Origin: Pseudomonas yangonensis
GTDB taxonomy: Bacteria; Pseudomonadota; Gammaproteobacteria; Pseudomonadales; Pseudomonadaceae
Reading direction: 5' to 3'
DNA length: 64,000 bases
Assembly (NCBI RefSeq): GCF_009932725.1
Contig: NZ_BLJU01000020.1
Span: 38,036-102,035, forward strand
Shown here: positions 16,712 through 25,380 of the stretch, in pieces
Position numbering within the stretch: position 1 is the stretch's first letter
How the letters are laid out: each line of letters starts with the position of its first letter
Notes under the pieces: model-generated
What the model was told of the DNA's origin: nothing
Seen by the model: the letters and a program-made list of their open reading frames with translations, nothing else
The model's database searches: none
Translations under genes and position numbers: made by a program

Positions 16712-17757
16712 GGAGTATCCGTCTGCCCTGCTGGCACCAGATCGAGCAATTCGCGCACCACCACGGTGGCGAAACACCCGGCCGGCAGGACGAATGCAAG
16801 TTGCAGAATATCGGGCTCGGGATAATGCCACGTAAGGCTCTGAATGGGGAGGCGCAGAATTCGCCGTTCGTGCGCCATGTCCGCCTTGACCAGCCATTGC
16901 ACCAGTTGCGTAGCCTCATCGGCGACGCTTTGCTCCAACTGCTGGGTGGCACCACCGGTCGGCAGCGCACCGTCACCCCACAATGGCCCGGTGGGATGCA
17001 GATCGAGAATGGCCAGGCGCGGGTCATGGCATTCTGCCTCGCCTGCCATGAAGAAACTGCGACTGCCGGTAAAGGCCAGCAAATCGCCGATCTGCGCCTG
17101 GTTCCAGGAGCCGGCCGCCACGCGCTTGGCCAGCACCTGGTTGAACAGGTAGCTGCGTGCCGCTGAAAGCAGGCGCGAACGCAGATTGCGCTGCACCGGC
17201 AGCTCCTGGCGCACGGCAAAATCGCGCGCCTGCTCGACATTGCCGCCGTCGAAGCCGAAACGCTGCAGACCGAAATAGTTCGGTACGCCCTGCGCCGCAA
17301 TACACTGCAGGCGCTGCTCGAGGGCATCACAGTCAGCCTCGAGCGCGGTCAGGCGCAAGGTGAAGCCATTGGCCGAATGGGCGCCGCGCTGCAGCTTGCG
17401 GTTATGTCGCTGGCTGTTCAGGATGACCAGATCATCGCCCTGCGCGGCGGCAAGATCGGGGTCGGCCTTGCCCGGCAGGTGCAGGCTGAACCACTGGCGG
17501 GTCAGCGCCTGGCGATCCTTGAGGCCGGCGTAGCTGACCGCCTTGAGCGGCAAGCCGGCAGCACGGGCGATGCGCCGCGCCGCTTCCTCGGTATTCAAGC
17601 CGCGTTTTTGCACCCACAGCCACAGGTGCTCGCCCTGGCCAGTGAGCGGAATGTCCAGTACCTCATCGACCTGAAAGTCCTCGGCCGTAGCCTTGAGCAC
17701 GGCGCGTCCGCAGGCCTCGCCATGGGCGCGCGGCCCCAGCAGTTGCAGCTCGTTCAT
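16699..17757 (-). CDS. truD: tRNA pseudouridine(13) synthase
   Basis: TruD converts U13 of tRNA-Glu to pseudouridine. The 352 residues contain the catalytic-aspartate segment YAGLKDRQALTRQW (Asp about 81), the NYFGLQRFG motif and the inserted TRUD domain. Its ATG overlaps the ispF stop by four bases (ATGA), and its end overlaps the surE start, so it lies in the middle of an ispF-truD-surE-pcm chain. Confidence 0.96.
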   Translation of the reverse strand: MNELQLLGPRAHGEACGRAVLKATAEDFQVDEVLDIPLTGQGEHLWLWVQKRGLNTEEAARRIARAAGLPLKAVSYAGLKDRQALTRQWFSLHLPGKADPDLAAAQGDDLVILNSQRHNRKLQRGAHSANGFTLRLTALEADCDALEQRLQCIAAQGVPNYFGLQRFGFDGGNVEQARDFAVRQELPVQRNLRSRLLSAARSYLFNQVLAKRVAAGSWNQAQIGDLLAFTGSRSFFMAGEAECHDPRLAILDLHPTGPLWGDGALPTGGATQQLEQSVADEATQLVQWLVKADMAHERRILRLPIQSLTWHYPEPDILQLAFVLPAGCFATVVVRELLDLVPAGQTDTPCEF

Positions 17758-18227
17758 GCCTTGACCAGCAAGGCCACGGCGTGCACCGCAATACCTTCCT
17801 CGCGTCCGGTGAAGCCGAGTTTCTCGGTGGTGGTGGCCTTGACGTTGACCTGGTCCAGCTCGATGCCAAGATCTTCGGCGATGCGCTCGCGCATGTTCTG
17901 GATATGCGGCGCCATCTTCGGCGCCTGGGCGATGATGGTGGCGTCGACATTGCCCACCGCATAGCCCTTGGCCCGCACCAGGCCCATGACATGACGCAGC
18001 AACATACGACTGTCGGCGCCCTTGAAGGTCGGATCGGTATCGGGGAAATGTTTGCCAATATCGCCCAGCGCCACCGCGCCGAGCAGGGCATCGCTCAGCG
18101 CGTGCAGCAGCACGTCGCCATCGGAGTGAGCGACAAGACCGAATTTATGGGGAATCCGCACGCCACCGAGGGTGATGAAGTCGCCTTCGCCGAAGCGGTG
18201 TACGTCATAGCCATGACCGATACGCAT
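17754..18227 (-). CDS. ispF: 2-C-methyl-D-erythritol 2,4-cyclodiphosphate synthase
   Basis: IspF is the fifth enzyme of the MEP isoprenoid pathway. The 157-residue protein has the metal ligands Asp8, His10 (GYDVH) and His42, together with the AHSDGDVLLHALSDALLGA segment, which is identical in nature to other IspF proteins. The canonical ATG at 18227 has no clear Shine-Dalgarno and is preceded directly by a strong hairpin. A longer in-frame ATG at 18272 exists but would add non-homologous residues. ispD lies 3.6 kb away, not adjacent. Confidence 0.96.
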   Translation of the reverse strand: MRIGHGYDVHRFGEGDFITLGGVRIPHKFGLVAHSDGDVLLHALSDALLGAVALGDIGKHFPDTDPTFKGADSRMLLRHVMGLVRAKGYAVGNVDATIIAQAPKMAPHIQNMRERIAEDLGIELDQVNVKATTTEKLGFTGREEGIAVHAVALLVKA

Positions 18228-18258
18228 AAAGAACAACGCCCTGAAAAAGTCAGGGCGT
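18228..18258 (-). terminator. Hairpin with T-rich tail immediately before ispF
   Basis: A perfect 9-bp stem ACGCCCTGA/TCAGGGCGT (18236-18244 and 18250-18258) is followed on the minus strand by TGTTCTTT and then the ispF ATG. It looks like the terminator of fghA, but it also occupies the position where the ispF ribosome-binding site should be. Confidence 0.6.
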
Positions 18259-18279
18259 GATTCTAACCGCATTGATCCG

Positions 18280-18329
18280 TAGCCCGGACGAAAACCGGCT
18301 AATTCGCACCCCGGTTTTCATCCAGGTTA
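18280..18329. repeat. REP-like inverted repeat, GTAGCCCGGA family, diverged copy
   Basis: The arm TAGCCCGGACGAAAACCGG (18280-18298) pairs imperfectly with CCGGTTTTCATCCAGG (18311-18326). The right arm runs into the fghA stop codon. It is related to the elements at 1199 and 54941 but carries an AAAA/TTTT core. Confidence 0.65.
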
Positions 18330-19169
18330 TGCCGGGAGCAAAGCGGCTGCGTGGTGACGCAGATGCTCGTCGATGAAGCTGGCGATGAAATAGTAGCTGT
18401 GGTCATAGCCAGGCTGCATGCGCAGCGTCAGCGGATGACCGGCGGCCTTGGCAGCGGCCTGCAGCGCCTGAGGCTTGAGCTGGCCTTCGAGGAAATCATC
18501 GCGATCGCCCTGATCGACCAGAATCGGCAGTTTCTCCTCGGCCTCGGCGATCAGCACGCTGGCATCCCACTCGCGCCAGCGCGAGCGATCTTCACCCAGG
18601 TACAGGGAAAACGCCTTCTCGCCCCAGGGGCAGTTCATCGGATTGCTGATCGGCGAGAACGCCGACACCGACTGGTAGCGCCCCGGGTTCTTCAGCGCGC
18701 AGATCAGCGCGCCGTGGCCACCCATGGAATGGCCGGCGATGCCACGCTTGTCCGAGACGGGGAAGTTGGCCTCGATCAATGCCGGCAGTTCCTGCACCAC
18801 GTAGTCGTACATGCGGTAGTGACGGGCGAAGGGTTCCTGCGTCGCATTGACATAGAAGCCGGCGCCGAGGCCGAAGTCATAGGCGCCATTGGCGTCGTCG
18901 GCCACGCCTTCGCCACGCGGGCTGGTGTCCGGCGCGACGATGATCAGCCCCAGTTCGGCTGCCATGCGCTGAGCACCGGCCTTCTGCATGAAATTCTCGT
19001 CGGTGCAGGTCAGGCCACTCAGCCAGTACAGCACCGGCAGCTTGCCGCCCTGCTCGGCCTGCGGCGGCAGGTAAACGGCGAACACCATGTCGCAGTTGAG
19101 CGTAGTGGAGCGATGACGATAACGCTTATGCCAGCCGCCGAAGCTCTTCTGGCAGGAAATGTTTTCCAT
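18327..19169 (-). CDS. fghA: S-formylglutathione hydrolase
   Basis: This esterase-D-family hydrolase releases formate and glutathione from S-formylglutathione, the second step of glutathione-dependent formaldehyde detoxification. The 280-residue alpha/beta hydrolase has the nucleophile elbow GHSMGG (Ser148). A later acidic residue and GYDHSYYFI supply the acid and histidine. ATG start 45 bases after the adhC stop, with a GC hairpin in the gap. Confidence 0.97.
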   Translation of the reverse strand: MENISCQKSFGGWHKRYRHRSTTLNCDMVFAVYLPPQAEQGGKLPVLYWLSGLTCTDENFMQKAGAQRMAAELGLIIVAPDTSPRGEGVADDANGAYDFGLGAGFYVNATQEPFARHYRMYDYVVQELPALIEANFPVSDKRGIAGHSMGGHGALICALKNPGRYQSVSAFSPISNPMNCPWGEKAFSLYLGEDRSRWREWDASVLIAEAEEKLPILVDQGDRDDFLEGQLKPQALQAAAKAAGHPLTLRMQPGYDHSYYFIASFIDEHLRHHAAALLPA

Positions 19170-19181
19170 GAAACCTCCCGG

Positions 19182-19202
19182 CCCGGGGCATCACGCCCCG
19201 GG
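19182..19202 (-). other. Hairpin between adhC and fghA
   Basis: CCCGGGGC (19182-19189) pairs perfectly with GCCCCGGG (19195-19202) around ATCAC. There is no T run, so a role as an mRNA-stability or attenuation element is more likely than full termination. Confidence 0.5.
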
Positions 19203-19214
19203 TACGTCAGCGAC

Positions 19215-20327
19215 TCAGAAGTGGATGACGGTACGGATGCTCTTGCCTTCGTGCATCAGCTCGAAGGCTTCGTTGATCTCGTCCAGCCCCATGTTGTGGG
19301 TGATGAAGGTGTCCAGCGGGATCTCGCCCTTCTGCGACTTCTCGACATAGCCCGGCAGCTCGCTACGGCCCTTGACGCCACCGAAGGCACTGCCACGCCA
19401 GACGCGGCCGGTGACCAGCTGGAACGGACGGGTGCTGATCTCGGCACCGGCCGGGGCCACGCCGATGATGGTCGACTCGCCCCAACCCTTGTGGCAGCAC
19501 TCCAGCGCAGCGCGCATCAGTTGCACGTTGCCGATGCACTCGAAGCTGTAATCGACGCCACCGTCGGTCATCTCGACGATGACTTCCTGGATTGGCTTGC
19601 TGTGCTCCTTCGGGTTGACGAAGTCGGTGATGCCCAGCTCACGCGCCACGGCCTCCTTGGCCGGGTTGATGTCGATACCGATGATGCGCGAGGCCTTGGC
19701 CATCTTGGCGCCGATGATTGCCGCCAGACCGATGCCACCCAGACCGAAGATGGCCACGGTGGAGCCCTCGGTGACCTTGGCGGTGTTGAGTACGGCACCG
19801 ATACCGGTGGTCACGCCGCAACCGAGCAGGCAGACCTTGTCCAGCGGCGCTTCCTTCGGGATCACCGCAACCGAGACTTCCGGCAGTACGGTGTACTCGG
19901 AGAAGGTCGAGCAGCCCATGTAGTGGTAGATCGGCTCACCGTTGTAGCTGAAACGGGTGGTGCCGTCGGGCATCAGGCCCTTGCCCTGGGTGGCACGCAC
20001 CGAGCTGCACAGGTTGGTTTTCTGCGATTTGCAGAATTTGCACTCACCGCACTCGGCGGTGTACAGCGGGATCACATGGTCGCCGACCTTCACCGAGGTC
20101 ACGCCCTCGCCCACCGCCTCGACGATGCCACCACCCTCGTGGCCCAGCACGCAGGGGAATACGCCTTCGGAGTCCTGACCGGACAGGGTGTAGGCATCGG
20201 TATGGCAAACGCCGGTGGCGACGATGCGCACCAGCACTTCACCGGCCTTTGGCGGCTCGACATCGATCTCGACGATCTTCAGCGGCTCGTTGGGCGCGAA
20301 AGCGACGGCAGCACGGGACTTGATCAT
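19215..20327 (-). CDS. adhC: S-(hydroxymethyl)glutathione dehydrogenase, class III alcohol dehydrogenase
   Basis: This enzyme oxidises the formaldehyde-glutathione adduct to S-formylglutathione with NAD. The 370 residues include the catalytic-zinc region (GVCHTDAYTLSG, then GHEGGGIVEAVG), the structural-zinc loop (CGECKFCKSQKTNLC) and the nucleotide-binding segment IFGLGGIGLAAI. It is the first gene of an adhC-fghA pair and is divergent from a LysR regulator, an arrangement known as the gfnR locus in P. aeruginosa. Confidence 0.97.
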   Translation of the reverse strand: MIKSRAAVAFAPNEPLKIVEIDVEPPKAGEVLVRIVATGVCHTDAYTLSGQDSEGVFPCVLGHEGGGIVEAVGEGVTSVKVGDHVIPLYTAECGECKFCKSQKTNLCSSVRATQGKGLMPDGTTRFSYNGEPIYHYMGCSTFSEYTVLPEVSVAVIPKEAPLDKVCLLGCGVTTGIGAVLNTAKVTEGSTVAIFGLGGIGLAAIIGAKMAKASRIIGIDINPAKEAVARELGITDFVNPKEHSKPIQEVIVEMTDGGVDYSFECIGNVQLMRAALECCHKGWGESTIIGVAPAGAEISTRPFQLVTGRVWRGSAFGGVKGRSELPGYVEKSQKGEIPLDTFITHNMGLDEINEAFELMHEGKSIRTVIHF

Positions 20328-20461
20328 GAAAGCTCTCCTGAGCGTTGCGAAAGTGCCGAGCAGTCTAGAACAACGTAAAGAAGAAATAATTCAACGAATA
20401 TCAAAACATTATTGCTACACAGGGATAATATGCACTTCCATCAACGACACTGGAGCAAACC
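20328..20461. promoter_or_regulatory. Divergent adhC / LysR-regulator control region
   Basis: This 134-base AT-rich gap probably carries both promoters and the LysR-family operator. AATAAT (20385-20390) and ATTATT (20408-20413) form an inverted repeat, and TAATAT at 20426-20431 could be a -10 box for the regulator. No exact operator is claimed. Confidence 0.45.
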
Positions 20462-21358
20462 ATGAGTCGCTGGGAAGGACTCGATGAATTCGTCGCCGTC
20501 GCAGAATGCGGCCAGTTCAGCGCCGCCGCGGAACGACTGGGACTGTCCACCTCGCAAGTCAGCCGCCAGGTGGCGCGCCTGGAAGACCGCCTGCAAAGCC
20601 GCCTGTTCTACCGCAGCACGCGGCGCGTGGCGCTGACCGAGGCCGGTCAATTGTTCCTGCAGCACTGCCAACGCCTGCAGGATGCGCGCGAAGAAGCGTT
20701 GCGGGCGGTAGGCGACCTTGGGGCGGAGCCCAAGGGGCTGCTGCGCATGACCTGCGCGGTGGCCTATGGCGAGCGCTTCATCGTACCGCTGGTGAATGAC
20801 TTCATGGCCCGCCACCCGCAGCTGCGGGTGGAGATCGAGCTGTCCAACCGCCAGTTGGACCTGCTGCACGAAGGGCTGGACCTGGCCATTCGCCTGGGAC
20901 GTCTGCAGGACTCGCGGCTGATGGCAGCACGCCTGGCGCCTCGGGAAATGTACCTGTGCGCCGCCCCCGAATACCTGCAGCGTTATGGCCGACCACACTC
21001 GCTGTCAGAGCTGGCCCGTCATAACTGCCTGATCGGCAGCAGCGATCACTGGAGCTTTGCCGAGAGCGGCCGGGAAACCCAGGTTCGGGTACAAGGCAAC
21101 TGGCGCTGCAACAGCGGCCAGGCGGTGCTCGACGCCGCGCTGCGTGGGTTCGGTTTGTGCCAGCTACCGGACTACTACGTCCTGGAACACCTGCGCAGCG
21201 GGCAGTTGATCTCTCTGCTGGAACAGCACCGCCCACCGAATACCGCGGTCTGGGCGCTCTATCCGCAGCAACGCCACCTCTCACCCAAGATCCGCCAGCT
21301 GATCGACTCGTTGCGCCTGGGGCTGAGTCAGTGCGCCGAGTACGCCGCCCCCGCCTGA
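20462..21358 (+). CDS. gfnR: LysR-family regulator, GfnR-like (formaldehyde detoxification)
   Basis: The 298-residue protein has an N-terminal winged helix-turn-helix (FSAAAERLGLSTSQVSRQVARLE, about 19-41) and a C-terminal LysR substrate-binding domain. Its position, divergent from adhC-fghA, matches the P. aeruginosa regulator GfnR, which activates glutathione-dependent formaldehyde neutralisation. The symbol therefore rests on context. A GGAGC lies just before the ATG. Confidence 0.8.
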   Translation: MSRWEGLDEFVAVAECGQFSAAAERLGLSTSQVSRQVARLEDRLQSRLFYRSTRRVALTEAGQLFLQHCQRLQDAREEALRAVGDLGAEPKGLLRMTCAVAYGERFIVPLVNDFMARHPQLRVEIELSNRQLDLLHEGLDLAIRLGRLQDSRLMAARLAPREMYLCAAPEYLQRYGRPHSLSELARHNCLIGSSDHWSFAESGRETQVRVQGNWRCNSGQAVLDAALRGFGLCQLPDYYVLEHLRSGQLISLLEQHRPPNTAVWALYPQQRHLSPKIRQLIDSLRLGLSQCAEYAAPA

Positions 21359-21498
21359 GCCCTGCAACAACCTTGTCGCTCAGCTGAACCGTCATGGAAT
21401 GTCACAAGCTGCGGCGAAACTTGGACGAGGCAACCGCGTCACAACCAATGTCCCCGGCAAACGGGGCCTCACGAATTCAGCAGCATGAGGACATGGTT

Positions 21499-21822
21499 AT
21501 GCAGGTTCTGGTCAACAGCGGTAAGCACGTCGCCTCGTCGATGGCCTTCAAGGAAGACATCAGCAGTCGCGTACGCAGCAAACTCCAACGCTACGAGGAC
21601 CACCTCACCCGGATCGAAGTCCACCTTTCCGACGAGAACGCGCTCAAGAGCGGCCCCCAGGACAAGCGCTGCAAGGTCGAGGCTCGGATGAAAGGACGTG
21701 ATCCGCTGACGGTATCCCACGACGCAGAGGAAATGCATCAGGCCATCGACGGCGCCATGAACAAGCTGACCAACGCGCTGGATCGCAACCTGGGCAAGGA
21801 CGCCAAGAACTGGACGCACTGA
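21499..21822 (+). CDS. Short HPF/RaiA-family ribosome-associated protein
   Basis: The 107-residue product MQVLVNSGKHV...KNWTH has the beta-alpha fold pattern of hibernation-promoting factors, including KLQRYEDHLTRIEVHLSDEN and the basic RCKVEARMKGRDPLTVSHDA segment. Such proteins bind the 30S decoding centre in resting cells. The GAGG at 21487-21490 fits the ATG at 21499 better than the ATG at 21493. It differs from the rpoN-linked hpf of pseudomonads, so it may be a paralogue. It converges on ispD with a 13-base gap. Confidence 0.85.
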   Translation: MQVLVNSGKHVASSMAFKEDISSRVRSKLQRYEDHLTRIEVHLSDENALKSGPQDKRCKVEARMKGRDPLTVSHDAEEMHQAIDGAMNKLTNALDRNLGKDAKNWTH

Positions 21823-21835
21823 GGAAGCTATGCAA

Positions 21836-22534
21836 TCAGTGGCCGCTTGGCCACAGTGACTGCAGATAGTGCAGGTCTTCCGGGCGGGTGACTTTGAGGT
21901 TGTCCGTCCGGCCTTCGATCAGACGCGGCGCCTGCCCCGCCCACTCCATGGCAGAGGCCTCATCGGTAATCGCCACCTGCGCCTGCAGGGCCTGACTCAG
22001 CGCGCCATGCAATGCCCCCAGGCGGAACATCTGCGGCGTATAGGCCTGCCAGATCACGCTGCGATCCACGGTCTGCGCCACGCGCCCGTCGGCACTGGCA
22101 CGCTTGAGCGTATCGCGCGCCGGCACGGCCAGCAGGCCGCCCACCGGATCATCGGCCAACTCTGCCAGCAGGCGGTCCAGGTCCTGCCTGGCAAGATTGG
22201 GGCGAGCGGCGTCATGCACCAGCACCCAGTCCTCGGCACCTGCGCCTTCGGCAAGCAGCGCCTGCAACCCGGCCAGTACCGAGTCGGCCCGCTCACGCCC
22301 GCCTGGCGCGCGACGCACACGCGGATCGTTGGCAACCGGGAGTTGCGGCCAGAACGGATCGTCCACCGCCACGCACACCATGGCACCCAGCAAGCCAGGA
22401 TGATCGAGAAAGCAATGCAGGCTGTGTTCGAGAATGCTGCGACCGGCAATCTGCAGGTACTGCTTGGGGCGGTCGGCGGCCATTCGTGCACCGACGCCAG
22501 CCGCTGGAATCACCAGCCAGAATGGGACTGTCAT
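21836..22534 (-). CDS. ispD: 2-C-methyl-D-erythritol 4-phosphate cytidylyltransferase
   Basis: IspD is the third enzyme of the MEP pathway and forms CDP-methylerythritol from CTP. The 232-residue protein begins with the nucleotide-binding loop PAAGVGARMAADRPKQYL and contains VHDAARPN and the DEASAMEW region typical of the family. Its ATG overlaps the ftsB stop by four bases, the usual ftsB-ispD coupling. Confidence 0.96.
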   Translation of the reverse strand: MTVPFWLVIPAAGVGARMAADRPKQYLQIAGRSILEHSLHCFLDHPGLLGAMVCVAVDDPFWPQLPVANDPRVRRAPGGRERADSVLAGLQALLAEGAGAEDWVLVHDAARPNLARQDLDRLLAELADDPVGGLLAVPARDTLKRASADGRVAQTVDRSVIWQAYTPQMFRLGALHGALSQALQAQVAITDEASAMEWAGQAPRLIEGRTDNLKVTRPEDLHYLQSLWPSGH

Positions 22535-22809
22535 TCGGTCAGCAGGTAGAGGGTCTCACCCTCTTTGAGCATGCCAAGCTCCTGCCGTGCACGCTCTTCA
22601 ACGGTCTCCATACCGCGCTTGAGCTCCATCACCTCGGCCTCGAGGATGCGGTTGCGCTCCAACAGGCGCTCGTTCTCGCCTTGTTGCTCGGCGATCTGCT
22701 GCTGCAGGCGGCTTACCTGGGCAAGACTGCCCTCACCGACCCACAGACGATACTGCAGACCGGCAAGCAGCAGGATCAGCACGATGAACAGCCAGTACGG
22801 ACTACGCAT
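22531..22809 (-). CDS. ftsB: Cell-division protein FtsB
   Basis: FtsB is a bitopic inner-membrane divisome protein that works with FtsL and FtsQ. It has a single N-terminal membrane segment (YWLFIVLILLLAGLQYRLW) followed by a coiled coil (RLQQQIAEQQGENERLLERN). I chose the ATG at 22809 (92 residues, MRSPYWLF), which matches other pseudomonads. In-frame ATGs up to 22857 would add a polar, non-conserved stretch, and none has a good ribosome-binding site. Confidence 0.92.
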   Translation of the reverse strand: MRSPYWLFIVLILLLAGLQYRLWVGEGSLAQVSRLQQQIAEQQGENERLLERNRILEAEVMELKRGMETVEERARQELGMLKEGETLYLLTE

Positions 22810-22978
22810 GGAGCGGCTCGCAGATTGAGTCATCGGCATGGTAGGGGCTGCGTTCATGCTTGAAAAGAAGCCGACTGATGAGTGACATGGGGTTTAAGGT
22901 TCTGCATCCGTGCAAGGGTTCCCGGAAATCGACGAAACGCCGACGAAAAAAGGCCATATCAGCAATGGCACAGCCCGT

Positions 22979-23026
22979 GTAGGAGCGGCTTCAGCCGCGA
23001 AAATTCTCGGATAAATCCGCTCCTAC
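22979..23026. repeat. REP-like repeat, GTAGGAGCGGCTTCAGCCGC family, copy 1
   Basis: Outer arms GTAGGAGCGG (22979-22988) and CCGCTCCTAC (23017-23026) are complementary. An inner GCGGCTTCAGCCGC palindrome follows the left arm. This is a typical Pseudomonas intergenic repeat; a second copy is at 57854. It lies in the 285-base eno-ftsB gap, which otherwise holds only the eno terminator and, presumably, a promoter for ftsB. Confidence 0.8.
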
Positions 23027-23054
23027 ATGCCGCACCAGCGCTAAGCCACCACAA

Positions 23055-23080
23055 AAAAGGGCGACTTGCGTCGCCCTTTT
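23055..23080. terminator. Rho-independent terminator of eno
   Basis: An 11-bp stem AAAAGGGCGAC/GTCGCCCTTTT (23055-23065 and 23070-23080) with a TTGC loop is flanked by A and T runs. It lies 15 bases after the eno stop on the minus strand. Confidence 0.9.
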
Positions 23081-23094
23081 CTACCACGCAGTGA

Positions 23095-24384
23095 TCAGCC
23101 GCGGAACTCGGCACGGCCCTTGTACGGAGCCTTGCCGCCCAGCTGCTCCTCGATGCGCAGCAACTGGTTGTACTTGGAAACGCGGTCGGAGCGGCACAGC
23201 GAACCGGTCTTGATCTGACCCGCAGCAGTACCCACGGCCAGGTCGGCGATGGTGCTGTCTTCGGTTTCGCCGCTGCGGTGCGAGATCACCGCAGTGAAGC
23301 CGGCGGCCTTGGCCATCTGGATGGCTTCCAGGGTCTCGGTCAGCGAGCCGATCTGGTTGAACTTGATCAGGATCGAGTTGCCGATCTTCTCGTCGATGCC
23401 GCGCTTGAGGATCTTGGTGTTGGTCACGAACAGGTCGTCGCCAACCAGCTGCACCTTGGCGCCGATCTTGTCGGTCAGGACTTTCCAGCCAGCCCAGTCC
23501 GACTCGTCCATGCCGTCTTCGATGGAGATGATCGGGTAACGCTGGGTCAGGCCAGCCAGGTAGTCGGCGAAACCGGCGGCGTCGAAGACCTTGCCCTCGC
23601 CTTCCAGGTCGTACTTGCCGTCCTTGAAGAATTCGCTGGAGGCGCAGTCCAGCGCCAGAGTCACGTCATCACCCAGCTTGTAGCCAGCGTTGGCTACGGC
23701 CTCGGCGATGGCGGCCAGGGCGTCTTCGTTGGAGGCCAGGTTCGGCGCGAAGCCGCCTTCGTCACCCACCGCAGTGTTCAGGCCACGAGCCTTCAGTACG
23801 GCTTTGAGGTGATGGAAGATTTCGGCGCCCATGCGCAGGGCATCGGCAAAATTCTTGGCGCCGACCGGCTGGACCATGAATTCCTGGATGTCGACGTTGT
23901 TATCGGCATGCTCGCCACCGTTGATGATGTTCATCATCGGCACCGGCATGGAGTAGACGCCCGGGGTGCCGTTCAGATCGGCGATGTGCGCGTACAGCGG
24001 CACGCCCTTGGCCTGAGCGGCGGCCTTGGCGGCAGCCAGGGACACAGCGAGAATGGCGTTGGCGCCCAGCTTCGCCTTGTTCTCGGTACCGTCGAGCTCG
24101 ATCATCGCGCGGTCCAGCGCCTGCTGATCGGTCGCGTCCTTACCCAGCAGCAGGTCGCGAATCGGGCCGTTGATGTTGGCGACGGCTTTCAGCACGCCCT
24201 TGCCCAGGTAACGGCTCTTGTCGCCGTCACGCAGCTCCAGCGCCTCGCGCGAGCCGGTGGAGGCCCCGGACGGAGCGCACGCGCTGCCGACAATGCCACC
24301 TTCCAGAATTACATCGGCCTCCACGGTGGGGTTGCCACGGGAGTCGAGAACCTCACGACCCTTGATGTCGACGATCTTTGCCAT
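23095..24384 (-). CDS. eno: Enolase
   Basis: Enolase interconverts 2-phosphoglycerate and phosphoenolpyruvate, and in many proteobacteria it is a part of the RNase E degradosome. The 429-residue protein has the catalytic GDEGGFAP loop, the metal-ligand segment SIEDGMDESDW, the catalytic lysine in LIKFNQIGSLTET, and SHRSGETED. ATG start. It lies downstream of kdsA with a 147-base gap that may hold its own promoter. Confidence 0.99.
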   Translation of the reverse strand: MAKIVDIKGREVLDSRGNPTVEADVILEGGIVGSACAPSGASTGSREALELRDGDKSRYLGKGVLKAVANINGPIRDLLLGKDATDQQALDRAMIELDGTENKAKLGANAILAVSLAAAKAAAQAKGVPLYAHIADLNGTPGVYSMPVPMMNIINGGEHADNNVDIQEFMVQPVGAKNFADALRMGAEIFHHLKAVLKARGLNTAVGDEGGFAPNLASNEDALAAIAEAVANAGYKLGDDVTLALDCASSEFFKDGKYDLEGEGKVFDAAGFADYLAGLTQRYPIISIEDGMDESDWAGWKVLTDKIGAKVQLVGDDLFVTNTKILKRGIDEKIGNSILIKFNQIGSLTETLEAIQMAKAAGFTAVISHRSGETEDSTIADLAVGTAAGQIKTGSLCRSDRVSKYNQLLRIEEQLGGKAPYKGRAEFRG

Positions 24385-24531
24385 TCTTGATAACGCTCCA
24401 AAGGTTGACGATAAGACGGCAGCAGCAGGCTGCGCTGGGCCGCCGCTACCCGAGGGCAGATCGGCGGCTCACTCTGACTCACGGGTCAGGGGGATTTTTC
24501 TCGGGCGGCACTTTACCGGATTGCGTCGGCT

Positions 24532-25377
24532 TCAGGCAGTCTCGATTGGCGGAAAACTCTTCACCAAATCGTCTAGCTGCTTGAGCTGGCTGAGGAACGG
24601 CTCCAACTTGTTCAGGCGCAAGGCGCACGGACCGTCGCACTTGGCGTTTTCCGGGTCGGGATGCGCTTCGAGGAACAGACCGGCCAGGCCCTGGCTCATG
24701 CCGGCCTTGGCCAGGTCGGTGACCTGGGCACGACGGCCGCCAGCGGAGTCGGCGCGACCACCTGGCATCTGCAGGGCGTGGGTCACGTCGAAGAACACCG
24801 GGTACTCGAACTGCTTCATGATGCCGAAGCCGAGCATGTCCACCACCAGGTTGTTGTAACCGAAGGAGGAACCGCGCTCGCAGAGGATCAGCTGATCGTT
24901 ACCGGCCTCTTCGCACTTGGTGAGGATGTGCTTCATTTCCTGCGGGGCGAGGAACTGCGCCTTCTTGATGTTGATCACAGCACCGGTCTTGGCCATGGCC
25001 ACCACCAGGTCTGTCTGCCGCGAGAGGAAGGCCGGCAGCTGGATGATGTCGCACACTTCGGCCACGGCCGCGGCCTGATGCGGCTCATGCACGTCGGTAA
25101 TCACCGGCACGCCGAAGGTCTTCTTCACTTCCTCGAAGATCTTCATGCCCTCTTCCAGGCCCGGGCCACGGAAGGAGGTAATGGAGGAACGGTTGGCCTT
25201 GTCGAAGCTGGCCTTGAACACGTAGGGGATACCGAGCTTCTCGGTCACCCGCACGTATTCCTCACAGGCCTGCATGGCCAGGTCGCGCGACTCGAGCACG
25301 TTGATACCGCCGAACAGCACGAACGGCTTGTCGTTGGCGATCTCGATATCGCGAACCTTGATGATCTTCTGCGCCAT
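24532..25377 (-). CDS. kdsA: 3-deoxy-8-phosphooctulonate synthase
   Basis: KdsA condenses phosphoenolpyruvate with arabinose 5-phosphate to give Kdo-8-phosphate for the LPS inner core. The 281-residue TIM barrel has the conserved KASFDKANRSS and PVITDVHEPHQ segments and the SFGYNNLVVDM region. It starts three bases after the pyrG stop, so pyrG-kdsA are co-transcribed, the usual pseudomonad order before eno. Confidence 0.98.
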   Translation of the reverse strand: MAQKIIKVRDIEIANDKPFVLFGGINVLESRDLAMQACEEYVRVTEKLGIPYVFKASFDKANRSSITSFRGPGLEEGMKIFEEVKKTFGVPVITDVHEPHQAAAVAEVCDIIQLPAFLSRQTDLVVAMAKTGAVINIKKAQFLAPQEMKHILTKCEEAGNDQLILCERGSSFGYNNLVVDMLGFGIMKQFEYPVFFDVTHALQMPGGRADSAGGRRAQVTDLAKAGMSQGLAGLFLEAHPDPENAKCDGPCALRLNKLEPFLSQLKQLDDLVKSFPPIETA

Positions 25378-25380
25378 GGG

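Noticed and set aside
18351..20378. Open frame of 675 codons on the plus strand
   Set aside because: It is antisense to both fghA and adhC, crossing their gap; His- and Gln-rich shadow composition, no domain.
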